DNA of 64,000 nucleotides from Lingula anatina. Its lineage: Eukaryota; Brachiopoda; Lingulata; Lingulida; Lingulidae. The notes under the pieces were generated by a model, which saw only the letters and a program-made list of their open reading frames with translations, ran no database searches and had not been told where the DNA came from. Shown here piece after piece: positions 1 through 14,077 of the stretch (its first letter is position 1; each line of letters starts with the position of its first letter). Both the position numbers and the translations under genes were made by a program. The stretch spans positions 339,005-403,004 of the forward strand of contig NW_019775392.1 in assembly GCF_001039355.2 (NCBI RefSeq), given 5' to 3'.

Positions 1-35
1 ACCCCCCCCCCCCCCCCCCCCGGGCTACGGGCCTG
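1..35. mobile_element. Right end of a CAGGGCCGTAGCC-type MITE
   Basis: A long C run followed by GGGCTACGGGCCTG matches the right end (C-rich stretch, then GGCTACGGCCCTG) of the complete elements at 18959-19424 and 21518-21992. The rest of this copy lies outside the window. The family assignment rests on these 13-14 terminal bases only. Confidence 0.55.
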
Positions 36-2243
36 TATATACTTAAACAAAGCAGATGACACCATTATTCAAGATAATATTTGTTTCTTTAAACTGTGTT
101 TCACAACAATGCAGATAAATCTCTTTCAAGTTTCTCCCACATCAATATACCTTGGTTTCAACTTAGCATAAATGCTTTGTCATTTTACATACCAATCAGT
201 TACATGTAGCTACAATATCACAAATACATACAGTGTAGTAAATATCTTTCAATCTGCAATCAAATTCATCAACTCTTCAAACTAGGAGTCCTTCTTCCAC
301 AAGAGGAAACTACAACAAATGTTAATCTAACATGATATTTCTGACTTGGAAAAGGACAAGAGTAATTCATATATATTAAGTATATTATAAAACATGGAGG
401 TGGCTTGGGTAAGAAGGCAAAAACATTCATAAAAGAGCTTCTCGTGGCTTCAAGTGAGCCAAACTTCCAAGTGTATTGATCTGGTAACATCGTGTACAAT
501 ATATACTAGTCTATGTGGAATCTACAAACATACATTAGTTCATAACTGCCACGTTTCATTGATTTTGGGTGTCGGGAACTGTAATGGAAACAAGACAAAC
601 CCACATATTAACCCTACGTTGACAGGGGCTGTCCGACACAAATACAATACACGTCCAATAATTTCGTACATGTATAAACGGACCCACATTAGGCTGTGTA
701 GAAGTATAGATCATAAAGTAAATACCAGTCTTTAGTGACAGGGCTATTGTTTATTTGCTTTCCTTGTACCACGTAAGTTCATTTCTGATTGCTTACATAG
801 CATGAACGTAAATGGAAGTTACACGGAGTTGCCAACATAACAGAGATCAAAATACAGTAATGACTAAATCCTTTCAAATTGGAGGGGGGGGGGGGGGTCT
901 GACTTTTTACAGATACTGTATATTTCAAGTCTTAATTTCTTAAAATAAGAGCACTCCTATTGAGTGGTGGCAACAAATTTGAAAAACAGACCACCTTATA
1001 GTGCTATTCAATGCACTGAAAGCACCACAAATGCTATACAAAAATATAATTTATATGGTTTTAACATGATGTATCTGAAAGTTTGATAATTTTTGCACAC
1101 TGAAAAGATCATTACTGTACAAAGAGCTGCATAGGTCTAATGCTTTATAATTTAAACAATAGAATAATGCTTGTCAACAAAAAGAGTCTGTCCTAAATAA
1201 TACATAGAATTCATATACTGTATATATCTGAACATGCTTTCGGATGTTGTGAGGCAACCAAGCTAACAGAGTTTAAAATATTGACCTTCAGTAATAAGTC
1301 TTCAGACAAATATTCACTTTGTTAACGTATCAGACTCTAGACAACCAGACATAACAAGTTCCACAAGGCCGATATTTATGGCTTTTTCTTGGGAAGTTTT
1401 CACAGTGGGAACCTGAACTGGGTATGCTGGTTCTATAAAGTACATGGTACAGGTCAAACTCTATATTAAATGTTGTGTTGCTTTGCAGTTGTGGATTGGA
1501 GAGAGCTGCAACACTCACTCATGATCACCACTTGTGATCCTTGCCCTCTTTAGGCAAAAATTTGGTACAACCTTTGTATCCAAGAAAGAAAGAGTCCATT
1601 AAACCAAGTACTTTCATTTGACACAAACATTGATCAGCCTTAAAAAAATAAAATACAATAAAACTTACGAAATTTTCTTCAAATCCTAAAGACAATTTCT
1701 CTTGGGCAAGAAAAAAAGAATCATAATTTCATGCCAATTTTTCGTTGCCGAAAATGACTTCTTTCAATAGAAAACACAAAACAAGACAGCCTGCCCCAAT
1801 GTATTGTAATGTAAGTATAGTTGCAACAGGCCCTAGCTAAACTCACAACCCAATTAGAATCGTCATTTACTTTCTAATTTTCAGAGCAATGAATGCACCT
1901 TTCATAAATACAAAAAACGAAAACCATCCGACCTCCACAAGAGAAAATAAGACTTCATTACTCCTAAATGTGTGGGAAGCTTCTTGTTAGCTGCCAATCA
2001 AACAAGGAACCAGGAAAAAAAAGTACATACATTAATTATGGAGATGGTAAAAATGGGTATAATTGGCTCCAGAGTGAAGAATATCCCAGAAACCAGTGCA
2101 GCGCTAGCAGTGTTTTAATCATGTATTTTGCATTATTAGAGAGCTGGTAATTTATTCCCCTGGTGATTTCTTAATGATGGATTAGGATCTGTGCAGTATA
2201 GAAACATGTTTTTTTTTTCTTTGCCAAATTGAAGAAAATAAAT

Positions 2244-2275
<32 letters not shown>

Positions 2276-2754
2276 TTCTTGCCTATCCACATTTCTACAT
2301 TAAAAGCTACACATTTAAACGGGGAATTAATTATCACCATTTCAATTTTATCAATACCATATTTTAAAAAATGAAAAATCCTTTGATTTCCAAATGTAGT
2401 TACAATACATAGTACAAGGTATACATTTATCAAAAACCAGTCCAAGGATGAATTAACACGAATGCCCAACACGAAATAAGTGGTTTCACACAGAAAATAC
2501 CACGTTCATCACTATGATTCCTACATGGTATAAATCAAGTGAGAGCTGTAACATGTTCCCATGCTCTGAAGCATGAAGTGTATGTGTTTTTGTGTGCAGA
2601 GGTTTAACCTTCAGCATTCCATGTGCTTTTTTTATGGCCAATTTTTCTAGTAGCACCATAGGAGGAAACGAAAGGAAGTATGGAACTACTCTGTTATGGG
2701 ACATCTGCATTGGCTTTCACTGCCAGAAACAACCCTCACAGTCAATGAACTTCA
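36..2754. other. Gene-poor stretch, no gene recognised
   Basis: I see no open frame with recognisable protein similarity on either strand. The stretch holds a G run near 883-897 and a short CT/CA microsatellite near 2247-2274. Short open frames here lack conserved motifs and look like chance. It could be 3' untranslated or intronic sequence of a minus-strand gene starting near 7.2 kb, but nothing shows this directly. Confidence 0.4.
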
Positions 2755-2759
2755 TATAT

Positions 2760-2927
2760 CAGGGGCAGATTTAGGCCGTCTTCTGGGTCTTCCGGAAGAC
2801 GGTCAGATTTTTAAGTTTACATTGACGGGTATCTAATGTTTTCTGTCCGAAGACGGTCAAAAATGGAGGATGGATTAACAAAGATAATTTAGAAGACTGT
2901 CAGAAAATATCTCTGGATCCGTCCCTG
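2760..2927. mobile_element. hAT-like MITE (CAGGGGCGGAT family), copy 1
   Basis: This 168-bp element begins CAGGGGCAGATT and ends GGATCCGTCCCTG, an imperfect terminal inverted repeat. It is flanked by TATAT on both sides (2755-2759 and 2928-2932), a 5-bp target-site duplication. The interior repeats the motif GAAGACGGTCA. Full copies recur at 9936-10104 and 62738-62902. CAGGG ends with 5-bp AT-rich duplications fit the hAT superfamily (the hAT5 group is described with 5-bp duplications). It has no coding capacity. Confidence 0.85.
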
Positions 2928-3192
2928 TATATAAAACTGAATAGCTATGAAAAGGTATTTTTCTGACAAAACTTTATCTTCTGATTGTTGACATGAAATA
3001 TATTTCCACTGTATGAGTCAGGATAGAGTTTCACAGTACAGGACATATGATTCCATAGTATCAAATGTTCACCTCTTGTTTCCAGGGTTCTGTTTACACT
3101 TTGTGGCAAGAGTTGAGATTTAATCAATAGGTCAGCTCATGTTTTAAGATTATACTTTCCATTTTTCTACACTGAAATATAGCTGTGCCTTA

Positions 3193-3407
3193 GACCCCAT
3201 TCCCACAGATTTTAGATCGATCTATCCCTGAGAGGAGTCTCACTAGATTACTGTCAGCTTAGCCAGCTTAAATGTCTGTCCCGCCTACTAAAAGCTGTAA
3301 GGGGGTAGTTAACTTTCGTGCACGGTCGGCTGACGGCAATTAAGCGTAAACCCCCAGGGAGTTAGGTTGATCTAGTTGGATCGATCTAAATCTCTGGGAA
3401 TGCACTC
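3193..3407. mobile_element. 215-bp PIF/Harbinger-like MITE, copy 1
   Basis: The element has inverted ends (left GACCCCATTCCCACAGATTT, right AAATCTCTGGGAATGCACTC) and a 3-bp TTA duplication (3190-3192 and 3408-3410). The subterminal part repeats GATCGATC. Two further copies of exactly the same length lie at 48791-49005 and 49009-49223. A TTA/TAA 3-bp duplication is characteristic of PIF/Harbinger elements. It is non-coding. Confidence 0.82.
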
Positions 3408-4018
3408 TTACAGACTTATAATAATTCCAACAGAATAAGCCAACTCATTAGCAGCTACGTAGCCAATTTATAAGATAAAATTTAAGATACAGGATTTACT
3501 TGAAAAAGACTACTGTGCAAACAAAATTGGCACTTGAATGAGGTTGTGTTCAATGCAAAGGCCTGAACAAATTATTAAACATCACTGATGCTCAAGTTTC
3601 TTTAAATCTCCGTTTTTTTACTTTCCCACAAACAAAATACATTCACTATGTAAGCACATGTAAAGCATGTACAAATATCTGCTATTTACATTCTCCCGTG
3701 TGTTCTATTACTTTTAAATACCAGAGTGCACAAATAAAAAACTTTCAAAAAACACATTTCTACATTTGCACCGCATTTTTTCTCATGAATAAAATCAATC
3801 AGCAGATAATGATCGTTGAGATTTTACCCCAGGAAAGAAGCTCAGCTGCTGCCAGCAATAATAGCTTTTTCCAAGAAAGATCCAGAACTCATTTTGAACC
3901 CAACTAGGAGCAAAAGTATCAGGGAACAATTTTCATCTTTTTTTTTAATGTGGTTTTTATTTTGCACTTAAATTGTTGTCAAAGGTAGATCAATATAAAA
4001 AAGTGTAAGTTGGAAAAT

Positions 4019-4216
4019 GGGCTTTGATAAAAAAACAAAGTACATGCTGAAATCATGCCATCCAATTTTACATTTTTTGTGTAATTATTGAATGTTTTTT
4101 CCCTTTTTTCCTACAGGCTTGGATAAAAAAAACTGAAAGTACATGCTGAAATCATGCCATCCAATTTTACATTTTTTGTGTAATTATTGAATGTTTTTTC
4201 CCTTTTTTCCTACAGG
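4019..4216. repeat. Near-perfect 99-bp tandem duplication
   Basis: Two adjacent copies are offset by 99 bases and are almost identical. Each ends in a pyrimidine-rich tract followed by CCTACAGG, which looks like a 3' splice acceptor on the plus strand. The first few bases of each copy differ slightly (GGCTTTGATA versus GGCTTGGATA). No open frame follows either acceptor-like site. Confidence 0.85.
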
Positions 4217-5877
4217 ATCAATACTGTCTATGACTCAATTAGATGAACAGCAGTCATAGGGAAGAAAAACTAGCACCAGTCCAAAACAGGAAATTGATTC
4301 AATAAAAAGAATATGAAACTTCAGAAATAAGCCCCTTTCATCAACGATGTATGTAAAAATACACCCAGAAATCAAAATAGGACCAATATTTTTGACTGCA
4401 ATATTTCAGAGGGGCTTTAGAAACTGAAAACCAATAAAATGTTGAAAAAAATAAACATTTCCAAGTTATAACATGTAATCATTTATAGTGAAGAGAGATT
4501 GAGAGGGCGGTGAAAATATGTGAACAATTTGACACTGATATGCTTATTTGTGACGCTCAATATTTTTAGTACTGTTGAATGAATATCAGAAATAACTCCA
4601 AGAAAACCAGATTAAGTGTATAAATATGCAATTTTCTAGAGAAGCTGTATTCATCCCTCAATACAAGCAAGTGCCAGACAACCCTGTTTGATTTAAAGCA
4701 ACATGTTCTGTTTTTAGGGACACAGCTGTATGGTAAGGGCAAAATATCACATGCTTTTCATTTCACGTTATTGAGCGAGTGCTGTTTTTCTTTCTTTTTT
4801 TTTTTCTTTTTCCATCTCTGTGAGAACTGTTACACCAGCTGCATACTTTAGATAGCTTCTCCATACAAACATAGTTCAACTGGGGAAAAGTCAGTTCTAC
4901 TATATCTAAACCACAGTCAACTGAACTCCAGTATAAACTACTCTAGTGAGATGCAACCTGTCTGCATGTAGATACTAGTAGAAAAGGGGCGCGTTGACTG
5001 TATTACCCCATGTAGAATCTGCCTAGACAAAACAGCAAGATCACTTAAAGTTGGAAACTGGTGCGCCATGCACGCTCCAGCAGCGTTCTAGGTATAGCCA
5101 GGTGTAAACTGAGCATCTGTCAGCCACAACATTTGAACACATTACTTCAGCACACATTGCACCCACATCTGTGGAATACATGACTGTTTTTTTTTTTCTC
5201 TAACCTTTGAAAGCTATATTTATAAGTACGTACCAGCTTCTTAATCTTTATTATGTGTATAACTTATGTGGAATATCAGAAAGGTACATATTCTAAATAT
5301 ACAATTTTGGGGGGGTGAGGGGGGGGTGGAGGAGCGGTGGCAGGGCAGGTAATTGAATGTTCATGGACACTTAAAATTTTTCAAAATCATCCACGTCATG
5401 CCACAGCTCCAAAAAACATTAAAAAAATTTTCTGACATCCTGTTCAGCCATGTGAATAACATATGCACCAGAAACGTGCATTACGATTCTGAACTCTGTG
5501 CATGTCTCTTTCTCCGCAGGTTAAATTGCTTAAAACGATGTTATTTTCATTGTCTGCAGCTATTCATACACAATAAGTAAAGTAAGGGGGTCTGACACAA
5601 AACACTCCTGAGCGTACCCTGTAGTTAACACAATAACAGCAAGATAAAATATGTACACAAGCACACTATTACACTGGGGTACATAGCGCTAACACTCGCC
5701 TATTTAGCCAAATGCTACAACTGATTTAAACTGGCTAAACAAAATAGCAAACACACAATGTAATGGGTATGTATTGACTCTACTTGTTGTAATGCTCTTC
5801 ATCTATGCAATGTCCAGTCTGTATAATGCCACAGGACTTATAATGTACAAACACCAAAATCCTTAAAATACACCATT

Positions 5878-5880
<3 letters not shown>

Positions 5881-5940
<60 letters not shown>
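5881..5940. repeat. (TA)n microsatellite
   Basis: Sixty bases of uninterrupted AT dinucleotide. It produces artificial Ile-Tyr open frames on both strands. Confidence 0.98.
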
Positions 5941-5944
<4 letters not shown>

Positions 5945-7191
5945 CATGTTCAATACTGAATTATAGCATAATGAAAGCAAAGAGACTATTGTTAAAATGT
6001 AATTTATCAACTGACTCCCTGCATTTTTCCCTACTCTTTATATATACTGCTGACTCACACAAGACACAAACACACATCCATACTAGTAGTAAGTCTAAAA
6101 ACGATACCCCCCCCCCCCAAAGATCACTGGAAACTGATCTGCATTCATCTGCTATTTCATACAGACAACAGACAAGACAGTTCTCATTGCCCTCCGCGAT
6201 ACTCAGGGCGTACATATAACCAGAAACACAATGACATCCTACTAGTCTTGGCAGAGAACAGGAAACATGAGAAGACCTTTTTAGAGTGTATTTACTGATA
6301 AAACAGGTGTAATATCCTGCAGACCCAATAAAGACCCATGTGTGACCTTCATCCACCAACTGTGCCCGGAGCTTGGTTTAAATCTTTCCTGCACCTGTAA
6401 GTAAGGGCTCAAGGCACTCTGGTTAAATCTGAGGCTATTTCGCAGCATTTGAACTTTATTGTTGACTAGATTAAGGATAGCCATTGGAATTTTTTTTAGT
6501 TTATTCAAGGTTCAATTTTCCAAATAATTTTTTTTGAGGGGGGGGGTTCATAATAAAACTAATGTGACAGACCAATTTAAAAGCTATTTTGGAAAGGCAA
6601 ATGTATTATAGGAATGTCAAAACAAATAATTTTGACTAAGGCCTGATATCTTTACTACACAAATACGAAAAGAAAAGGGGAAATGCAATTGAATTCTCTT
6701 GATTGAAATTTTTCTGAAAAGCTGTTTACAATTACACACAGAAAATAAAAATACTTTTGGGTCATTTTAGTGTAATATTAGTAAGAAAAACTATGTAACT
6801 ACAAAAACGCAAAGAAAATTATATTTGGTCCAATGAATCATAAAACAACGACTACAAATAGTAAGTAGTCGAGAGCTACACCCAAATATCAGAGGTCAGG
6901 CAAATTCTCAAATTTTGTAGATTACAATGAGCTTAAAACGGGAAACGGACGAAACGAAGAAGATGCACGTTGAGCTAAACCATGTGCGCCTTCCCAATTC
7001 TTGATTGTTAATAACCTTGCTGGCTTGATTTGAATGTAAATTGTATCATGACTGTGGTCGGACATATTTCCTAGGAGCATGTCCGGAGTTCGATTAAAAC
7101 TACCAGTTTTTCATCCTTAATATCACTAAATCTTACAATACTAGTTAAGAGTCATATATTGCGTTATATGATAATCATTTCTTTTACTTAC

Positions 7192-7330
7192 CGTCGATAA
7201 ATCGATCTAAATCCGCAATCAATGCTTCATCAATTTTTGACTTTACGCGGGCAAAACAAAGCCACGTGTAGCATGTGACCTCAGCGACGAATGTGATTGG
7301 TTAATGGTGGAAATTCCACTCAATCACGAC
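7192..7330 (-). promoter_or_regulatory. Candidate promoter and first exon of an unidentified minus-strand gene
   Basis: On the minus strand a perfect splice-donor consensus (CGACG|GTAAGTAAAAG, exon end at 7192) follows an open stretch reading IDEALIADLDRFID. Upstream lie CCAATCA (near 7296-7302) and CACGTG-like and GCGG-rich motifs, typical of a TATA-less animal promoter. No in-frame ATG is visible in that frame, so this may be a 5' untranslated exon. No downstream exons were recognised in 1-7190. This is inference from splice and promoter motifs only. Confidence 0.3.
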
Positions 7331-8532
7331 CTACATAAAAATATTAATGAAATTACTTTTCTTGTTTATGGGCATTTCAATGGGCTTACACGAATGCACA
7401 TTGTTTGAAGTTATTATTATAATGCAGAATATTGACAAATATATATATACTAACCTCTATTACATTTTTACTTAAAAATCTTGAAAGGACTTATGACACA
7501 TGCTGCCATCTATTAGACTTTGGATGAACTATATTAGATTTACATGGCCCGTCCCACCAAATGTTACCATCGAAACTTCACGTGTCACCCGACTTAAGAT
7601 TATTTAGCTTTAATATAGAAGACCTTTATGTATTTGATGAAGTCTCCCCCAAACAAATAAACGGATAGATAAATAACAATGAAATAGGTAAAAAGAAAAA
7701 GAAATGTTGAGATTTTTAAATAATTAAAATTATTCAAAGATTCAGTAAACCATTTAACAATTTATTAATAATAACAATGTAACAAGAGTAATCAAATAAA
7801 TCTTTAGATTTCAGTCTGCACATATTTATAACATTAGTCAATTTGTTACGAATAATATTATTCCATAGCATTAAAATAATACCTTTCATAATAAAGGTAA
7901 TTTTTTATGTTAACCTTTTATATTCTGATAAAGGTTTGTGACAATAAATTCATACATACAATTACTTTATTTTAAAATCAAAATTAATATTTACTTGTTT
8001 AATACAAACAAAATGAAGAATAAACAAAGTCTTAAAATATCCAATAAATGAAACACAAGCTGTTGCAAATATCTTCCTGAATTTGATAGTGTCTTCTAAA
8101 GTTACTTGCTATCCCTGACAAATATGAATGAAAAAGAACCAAATGTGGTTACAGCTCTGAATAACCCAAAAGTAATTCTTAAAATTGCACATTATTAAAT
8201 AAATGTATAAATCACAAATAAAGGATCAAATAAAGGTAGGTAACTAAGAATTGCTTTGCAAAGAATCTAAACTGATCAAACTAAATCTCATCCAAAATAC
8301 TTTTAATTAAATCAGTCTAAGGATTCAACTTGCACAGTCCATATGGGACCTAATGCAATGTACAGGAACGTTGAAACTGGTCTCAACATTACAGGATATT
8401 TTCATAGTGTCCTAGTGTCCATTGCATTAGGTGAGAAAAGAACATGTCTGCTGCAATGGCTGAAGCTCATCTAACACAATGGTGAACGGCATCACTTGTA
8501 ATGTACAACAACCACATCCCAGCTCCAATCCA
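7331..8532. other. AT-rich intergenic stretch
   Basis: No gene was recognised. It is very AT-rich, contains no long open frame, and lies between the candidate minus-strand start near 7.2 kb and the stop codon of the oxidoreductase gene. Its right part probably holds the 3' untranslated region and polyadenylation site of that gene, since several TTTATT (AATAAA on the minus strand) motifs are present, for example near 7976. Confidence 0.45.
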
Positions 8533-8857
8533 CTACAACCTCTCCCAGCATTGTAATTCCGCGTCTAAGTTCAGTTTGACCACTTGACCAGACTCTATGG
8601 ACTCCTGGCAAGCCTTGGCTATTTTGCTGACCATCACTACTTCCTGTGGTTTGACCTCGACCTCTGTCTTACCTGGAATAAATTTTGCACAGATTACAAC
8701 TACTGCAGACACAAGACTTGAACCTGTTCTGGTGGAGTCTCAAAAGACACCACAAGACAAGCAAATTAATTTACCATTGATACCCTCTGCCAAGTGAGCA
8801 CTTGTTGTAGACCTCCCTCTGTAATTATAATGCACAGGTCACTATGACTTACTTGCC

Positions 8858-8909
<52 letters not shown>

Positions 8910-11900
8910 GGTATCAGAATTAATTATATTAAACTTAATTCAAGAAGACTTTTCATTTACTTGGAATCTAAAAAATAAATGTGCACAAGATCATCATCAA
9001 GAATAAATTCTTGAATTATTTATCTCAAACATGTTCTTTTTTAAAATTAAACCTGAGCAATATGGTATTATACCTGTAGTGCATACAATCAAAAACTGCC
9101 ACAAGTTAAAGTACTCTGACATCAGATTGAACTTACGATATGTGAGAAATTCAGTACTGTGATTTTAATTATATCACCCTACCTGACAACATGTTAAATG
9201 TCACTGTACTTTTCTTGGGTACATTTCTTTGACTTACCATCTAAGACAGCTACATGTACAAAATGCTCCAGCTCATTGACATAGCTTTGGGAATATCTGT
9301 CCATGAAAAATGAGCTCAGTTTGTCCAAGTGCGTGCCATCAGCTAGCATCGTGACTGTCTGGAGTTGACGAGGGTTCTCTGAAGCAATCAGACCTTTTTC
9401 ACCAAATATCTACCGGAATAAATAAATAAATAAATTGATAAATAAACAAATGAATTAAACAAATAGCGCAAAGGGGACTATGAAAAATAGTGCCCATGCA
9501 GTGACAGGAAATGGGACCCGACATGAGGCAAGCAATTCTACAAGAGATTTAATAAAAATTAATATTGCATTAAAAAATAGTGCATAATTATCAAACTAAA
9601 ACATTTCTGTGTAGGCAAATTGAAAATAATTCCAAGAAGTTTCTCTGAAATTAAAAAGAAATTATTTCAATACTGATGGTTTTATAGCAATGGTTCATAA
9701 TAATTGCATTGCTTACCAAAGTTTTACGCTACCTTCATGTGTAAAGAATTTAAGGCATACACTTAGAAACTTTTCACATCATACAATTCATGATTCCTAC
9801 CATTTAGCTGACCCAAAAATAAGGCCATCGGCAGATTTTTAAAATGCATTCTACCAGTCTGACACGTACCATATCATGCCCACCTTCCCAACCCCATTCA
9901 AATAATTTAAAATATGTCAAAACTGCTTCAATATTCAGGGGCGGATTTATGCTGTCTTCTGGGTCTTCCAGAAGACGGTCAGATTTTCCAGTTTACATTG
10001 ACGGGTATCAAATTTTTCTGTCGGAAGACGGTCAAAAATGGAGGATAGATCAACAGTGATAATTTGGAAGACTCAGAATATATATATATCTGAATCCGCC
10101 CCTGATATTCCCTACAACCTCTGACTGAATGATTAAAAAGAGCAATTAGCATTTAGTTGGTAATTTTGATAGCATATTATATCCATACATCAATCATTAT
10201 CAAAACAGCAGGAATTAAACTTTTTGGCTCCCGAAAAGTCGTATATTCACAGATAGTTGGAAAAATCTCATTTCTGTTGTAATAAGCACCAACACCACCA
10301 AAGTCAGAAATCCGCTGATAGTCAGAAAAATTTCATCCCTGAAACAGACAAGTTTTATTGTCTTAATAAGTAAATGAATTACCTCTATTCTCTGATCAAA
10401 CCCATAGGGAGAATTCCTACTCATGTCAATAATTCCCTTCGCACCACTCGGGAAGTTCAGAACAATCACCAGAGTGTCCACGTCACCCATGGCCACGTAG
10501 TCCGAGGTGTGAGCATGCCCCACGGCGTACACGGATATGGGACGTTCTTTCATTAACCAGCACACTACATCAATGTCATGAACGGCAGAGTCATTGGGGA
10601 ACCCTCCTAAGAGTAAAATTGACAGAGATAATCAGAGCTAGAATAAAGTGTGTGTGTGTCTGTGTGTGTGCATGTGCCTGCATGAGTGTGTGTGCAAGTG
10701 CCTTTAAGTAGGGAGGGAGGAGAGAAGTTGAGGTTTTAGGGGTTAAAAGAAAGAAGTTGCATCATCTTTTCTCATTTAATGAACATAATTTTTATCCACG
10801 ACTTAAATGGAAGATTTAGTAACATCTTTATTCTTTATGTGTTTTAATAATTTTTTTCTTTTCTTTTGCTAGCCTTTTCTATTATTTTTTCACTGTAAAG
10901 TCTACTGAACAAATCTGGATTTTAGACTCAAAAATAAACATTATTATTATAATTAAAAACAATTTATATTTTATAAACATTTACATGTCCTTAACAGTTA
11001 AAGTATTTGGATTGCACTTTGAAGTCTCCGGTTTTACCCACATACCATAGTTTTTGTAATATTCAGGAGTGGCAGTTTTCCCTGCCGGGTCCCTGCTACA
11101 CATCTTAATAACATGTATCTTTCCAACTCTGCCATCCTGAGCATAATCATGGATCTTTCTTATTTGTTGGTCAAACCGCCTAGAAAAGGTTAAAAAAAAA
11201 ACAACAAAAAGATTAAGATGTAAATTGAAATCATTTTCCACATTTGGAATTGTACTCAATTGCTCTTCTGGAAGAGTCCCTCAGCATACGGATATAGAAG
11301 GGGAAGTTTGGAGTAAAAAAAAAAGTTATTGATAAAGCACAAATCTGGAAAAAATGAATGATTATTATGTGGGCCAAATATTCAGGAGCACAAGCTGTTC
11401 GCTCCCCATGGAAGCAAGATCAATATTCATGAACACATTCATACTGACCAGGCATATATAGTAGTGAAAAAAAGCAGCTCAGGTCTTGCTCAAGTATGTA
11501 AGACTTTAAAGGTGAAACAGTGAACTAACTACCGATAGCCTGCTGATCAAATATGACGACCCACTTAAAAGTTTGCTGTCTAATCCATTAATAGACACTG
11601 CATGACTAGATTCCTGGCGGGGAATATGCAACAAGTGGGTCAGCCATATTGTGAAAGCTGCCAAAGAATTCAACTTTAAAAAACATGGCTGTTTGTATGC
11701 GAGTAGCATTTTATCAAAGGCAATTTATCAAAGTTTTTTAAAAAATTTTGCTTCAGACATAAATATTACCTGTTAAACCCGCAAAAAAGTGGAATCTTTT
11801 GTTTCTGAGCTTCAGTATATACCTGCATCACACCTTCCAGAGTTGGCGAGACAGGCTTTTCACAAAAAATGGCCTTACCTGGAAGCACAAAACATAAATA

Positions 11901-14046
11901 AATAACAAATATTTGCATCTTAAACAGGACAAAATATGCTTTATAATATTGCCTGAGAAGCTAGACGTTCATGTCCACAAGTTCTTTTGGAGAATTTGTG
12001 CAGCACATATACAAAGCATGAACTGAACAAGGAAGCTAGGGTACTTAAAATAAATTGGCCTGATGAGGACATTTGTATTCCGCCCCAGTCACGCTGAAAA
12101 TATGTCAATCTATACCAGTCCAAGTGTTAATGCACTTGCTGAGCACTTACCAGCCTTGACTGCTTTAAGAATGATGTCCACATGGGTGAAAGATGGGGTG
12201 CACACAACTATTCCATGGACTCTGAAAAGGTAAAACACACATGGTACTTGAAGGCCAAAATGAGAGAAGAGTATAAGGATCATTTTGTCATGCGTAAATC
12301 AAATGACATTTTTTCATATCAAGTATATCGTTTCATTTATAAAAATGTATCAGACAGGTTAAATCCAACTGGCAGCCACTCATTCATACCTATGTACCAC
12401 CTGCAAAAGGAACAAAAAGCAGTTGTCCCACGAGGACAGAATGAACACATGTCAACTAGCTGTCTTTTTTCTACAATATATAGGTCTATAATTCATATAA
12501 ATCAGTTGCACTTTTGTTTTACATTAAAAAAAAGTCTATATCCAGAAACTGTCGGTCATTCAAAACAAAGTAAGCCACCTGGTCGCACTGGTAGTATCTG
12601 TCTCAAACGAATAGGGTGACACAAATCCATTCAGTCCGGCAAATTTTTCATTACTGCCGGTCCAAATGTCCGGCCATTCTGAAAAGTTTTCAGCATGTCT
12701 GTATATCTCTTAAGATTTATAAGCTACAAAAATGACATAAATGTCATCTAGCGTTCATAACTTCACTTTGATGTGTTGTAACTTCTAGTGGCATTATTCC
12801 CAAGATGCTTTTCTCTTACAATAAAAAAATGCATGATCTTTGTTTGAATTGTTTCACAAAGTTTACAGAAGTCCAGCAATAGATTTTGCTGAACAATAAA
12901 CATTGTCAAAAGTTTTACGAAAACCAATGAAAAAATATGCAACAGACTGATTACCATTTATACACAGAGCTATGGGGAGCTTTGTTTTAACTGAAGTGTT
13001 TTCTGATTTCCTGTACATATTTTGTTAGCAGACATTAAGAGTACATGTAGCAATTAATAACCCCTAGCAGTAATGGGCAGCAGCTGCCATTGAGTCAGGT
13101 GAGTTTGTAGTAAAGATTCTTTGAGATTTATTGCATGTTGGAGTAATATTATTCCTCATAACCAAAAGGAAAATACTGTGTGGCTGCCTAGTAAAATATT
13201 CTATGCATTGGTTCATATATAAATGATGCTGTACATTTGAAACAATGGTCAGACAGGCATATTGCAAAATTTTCAAGACTATTGGGTTTGCACTGAGCAG
13301 CAAAATGTCCCTACTATAGCTTCTTTTATGAAACAGGCAAAACCACAAAGTACACAAAGTACAAAAAAAAAATAATAATAATAAAATTAATAATATTCAT
13401 AATAATAATAATAAAGTTGCAGCAATTAATTGATATATATTCAACATAAAGCTTGGGGCTTCCTTTTATCCAGAGACATATGCCAGCATAACTCGACTTG
13501 GCATGTGGCACTCAGAGAGCGCAACCTCCGCCAAGACAAATATTTAAGTAATAATTCACTAATTAATTAGTTAATTAATTCATCATCAACATTCTTCCTT
13601 AGCCCAACTGCAACCCATCCTGAAAATTTAATTAAATAATTAATTAATCAATTAAAGGATCACTCCCAAAGTCTTAAGATTTTTTCCTTTGCCCATTTTT
13701 GATCTATCTTGGAAATTTCATTAAAATCTGTTCTTGATTTTAATTAAAATTAATTAATTGATGGATCATCACCAAAATCTATTAATATTTTCCTTGGCTT
13801 ATTTAAGACCTATTCTGTAAAAATTAATTAATTAATTAATCAATAGTTTATCATCAAAATCTCATTATTTCTTCCTTGGCCCAGTTTTGACCTAACCTGA
13901 AATTTTAATTAATTCCTTAATTAATCAAAGGATTAGCAAGAAAGTGTAATATATTTTTAGGACCTTTTGTGACCTTTCCTATAAATTTCATCAAAATCCA
14001 TCCATTCCCTTTTGCATCATGCCACACACACACACATACACACACA

Positions 14047-14077
<31 letters not shown>

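Larger units (their letters stand above)
3411..7190. other. Gene-poor stretch, no gene recognised
   Basis: No protein similarity is recognisable on either strand. Short open frames near 5353-5580, 5961-6359 and 6281-6508 have no family motifs, and those at 5780-6219 run through a TA microsatellite. The stretch holds a 99-bp tandem duplication at 4019-4216, a poly-G tract near 5308-5332 and the TA array at 5881-5940. It might be intron or 3' untranslated sequence of the minus-strand transcript proposed at 7192. Confidence 0.4.

Noticed and set aside
5780-6219. Open frames with Ile-Tyr runs on both strands
   Set aside because: Both run through the (TA)n microsatellite; no conserved domain outside it.
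8597-8797. 66-codon plus-strand frame at the oxidoreductase 3' end
   Set aside because: Antisense of oxidoreductase exon 7.
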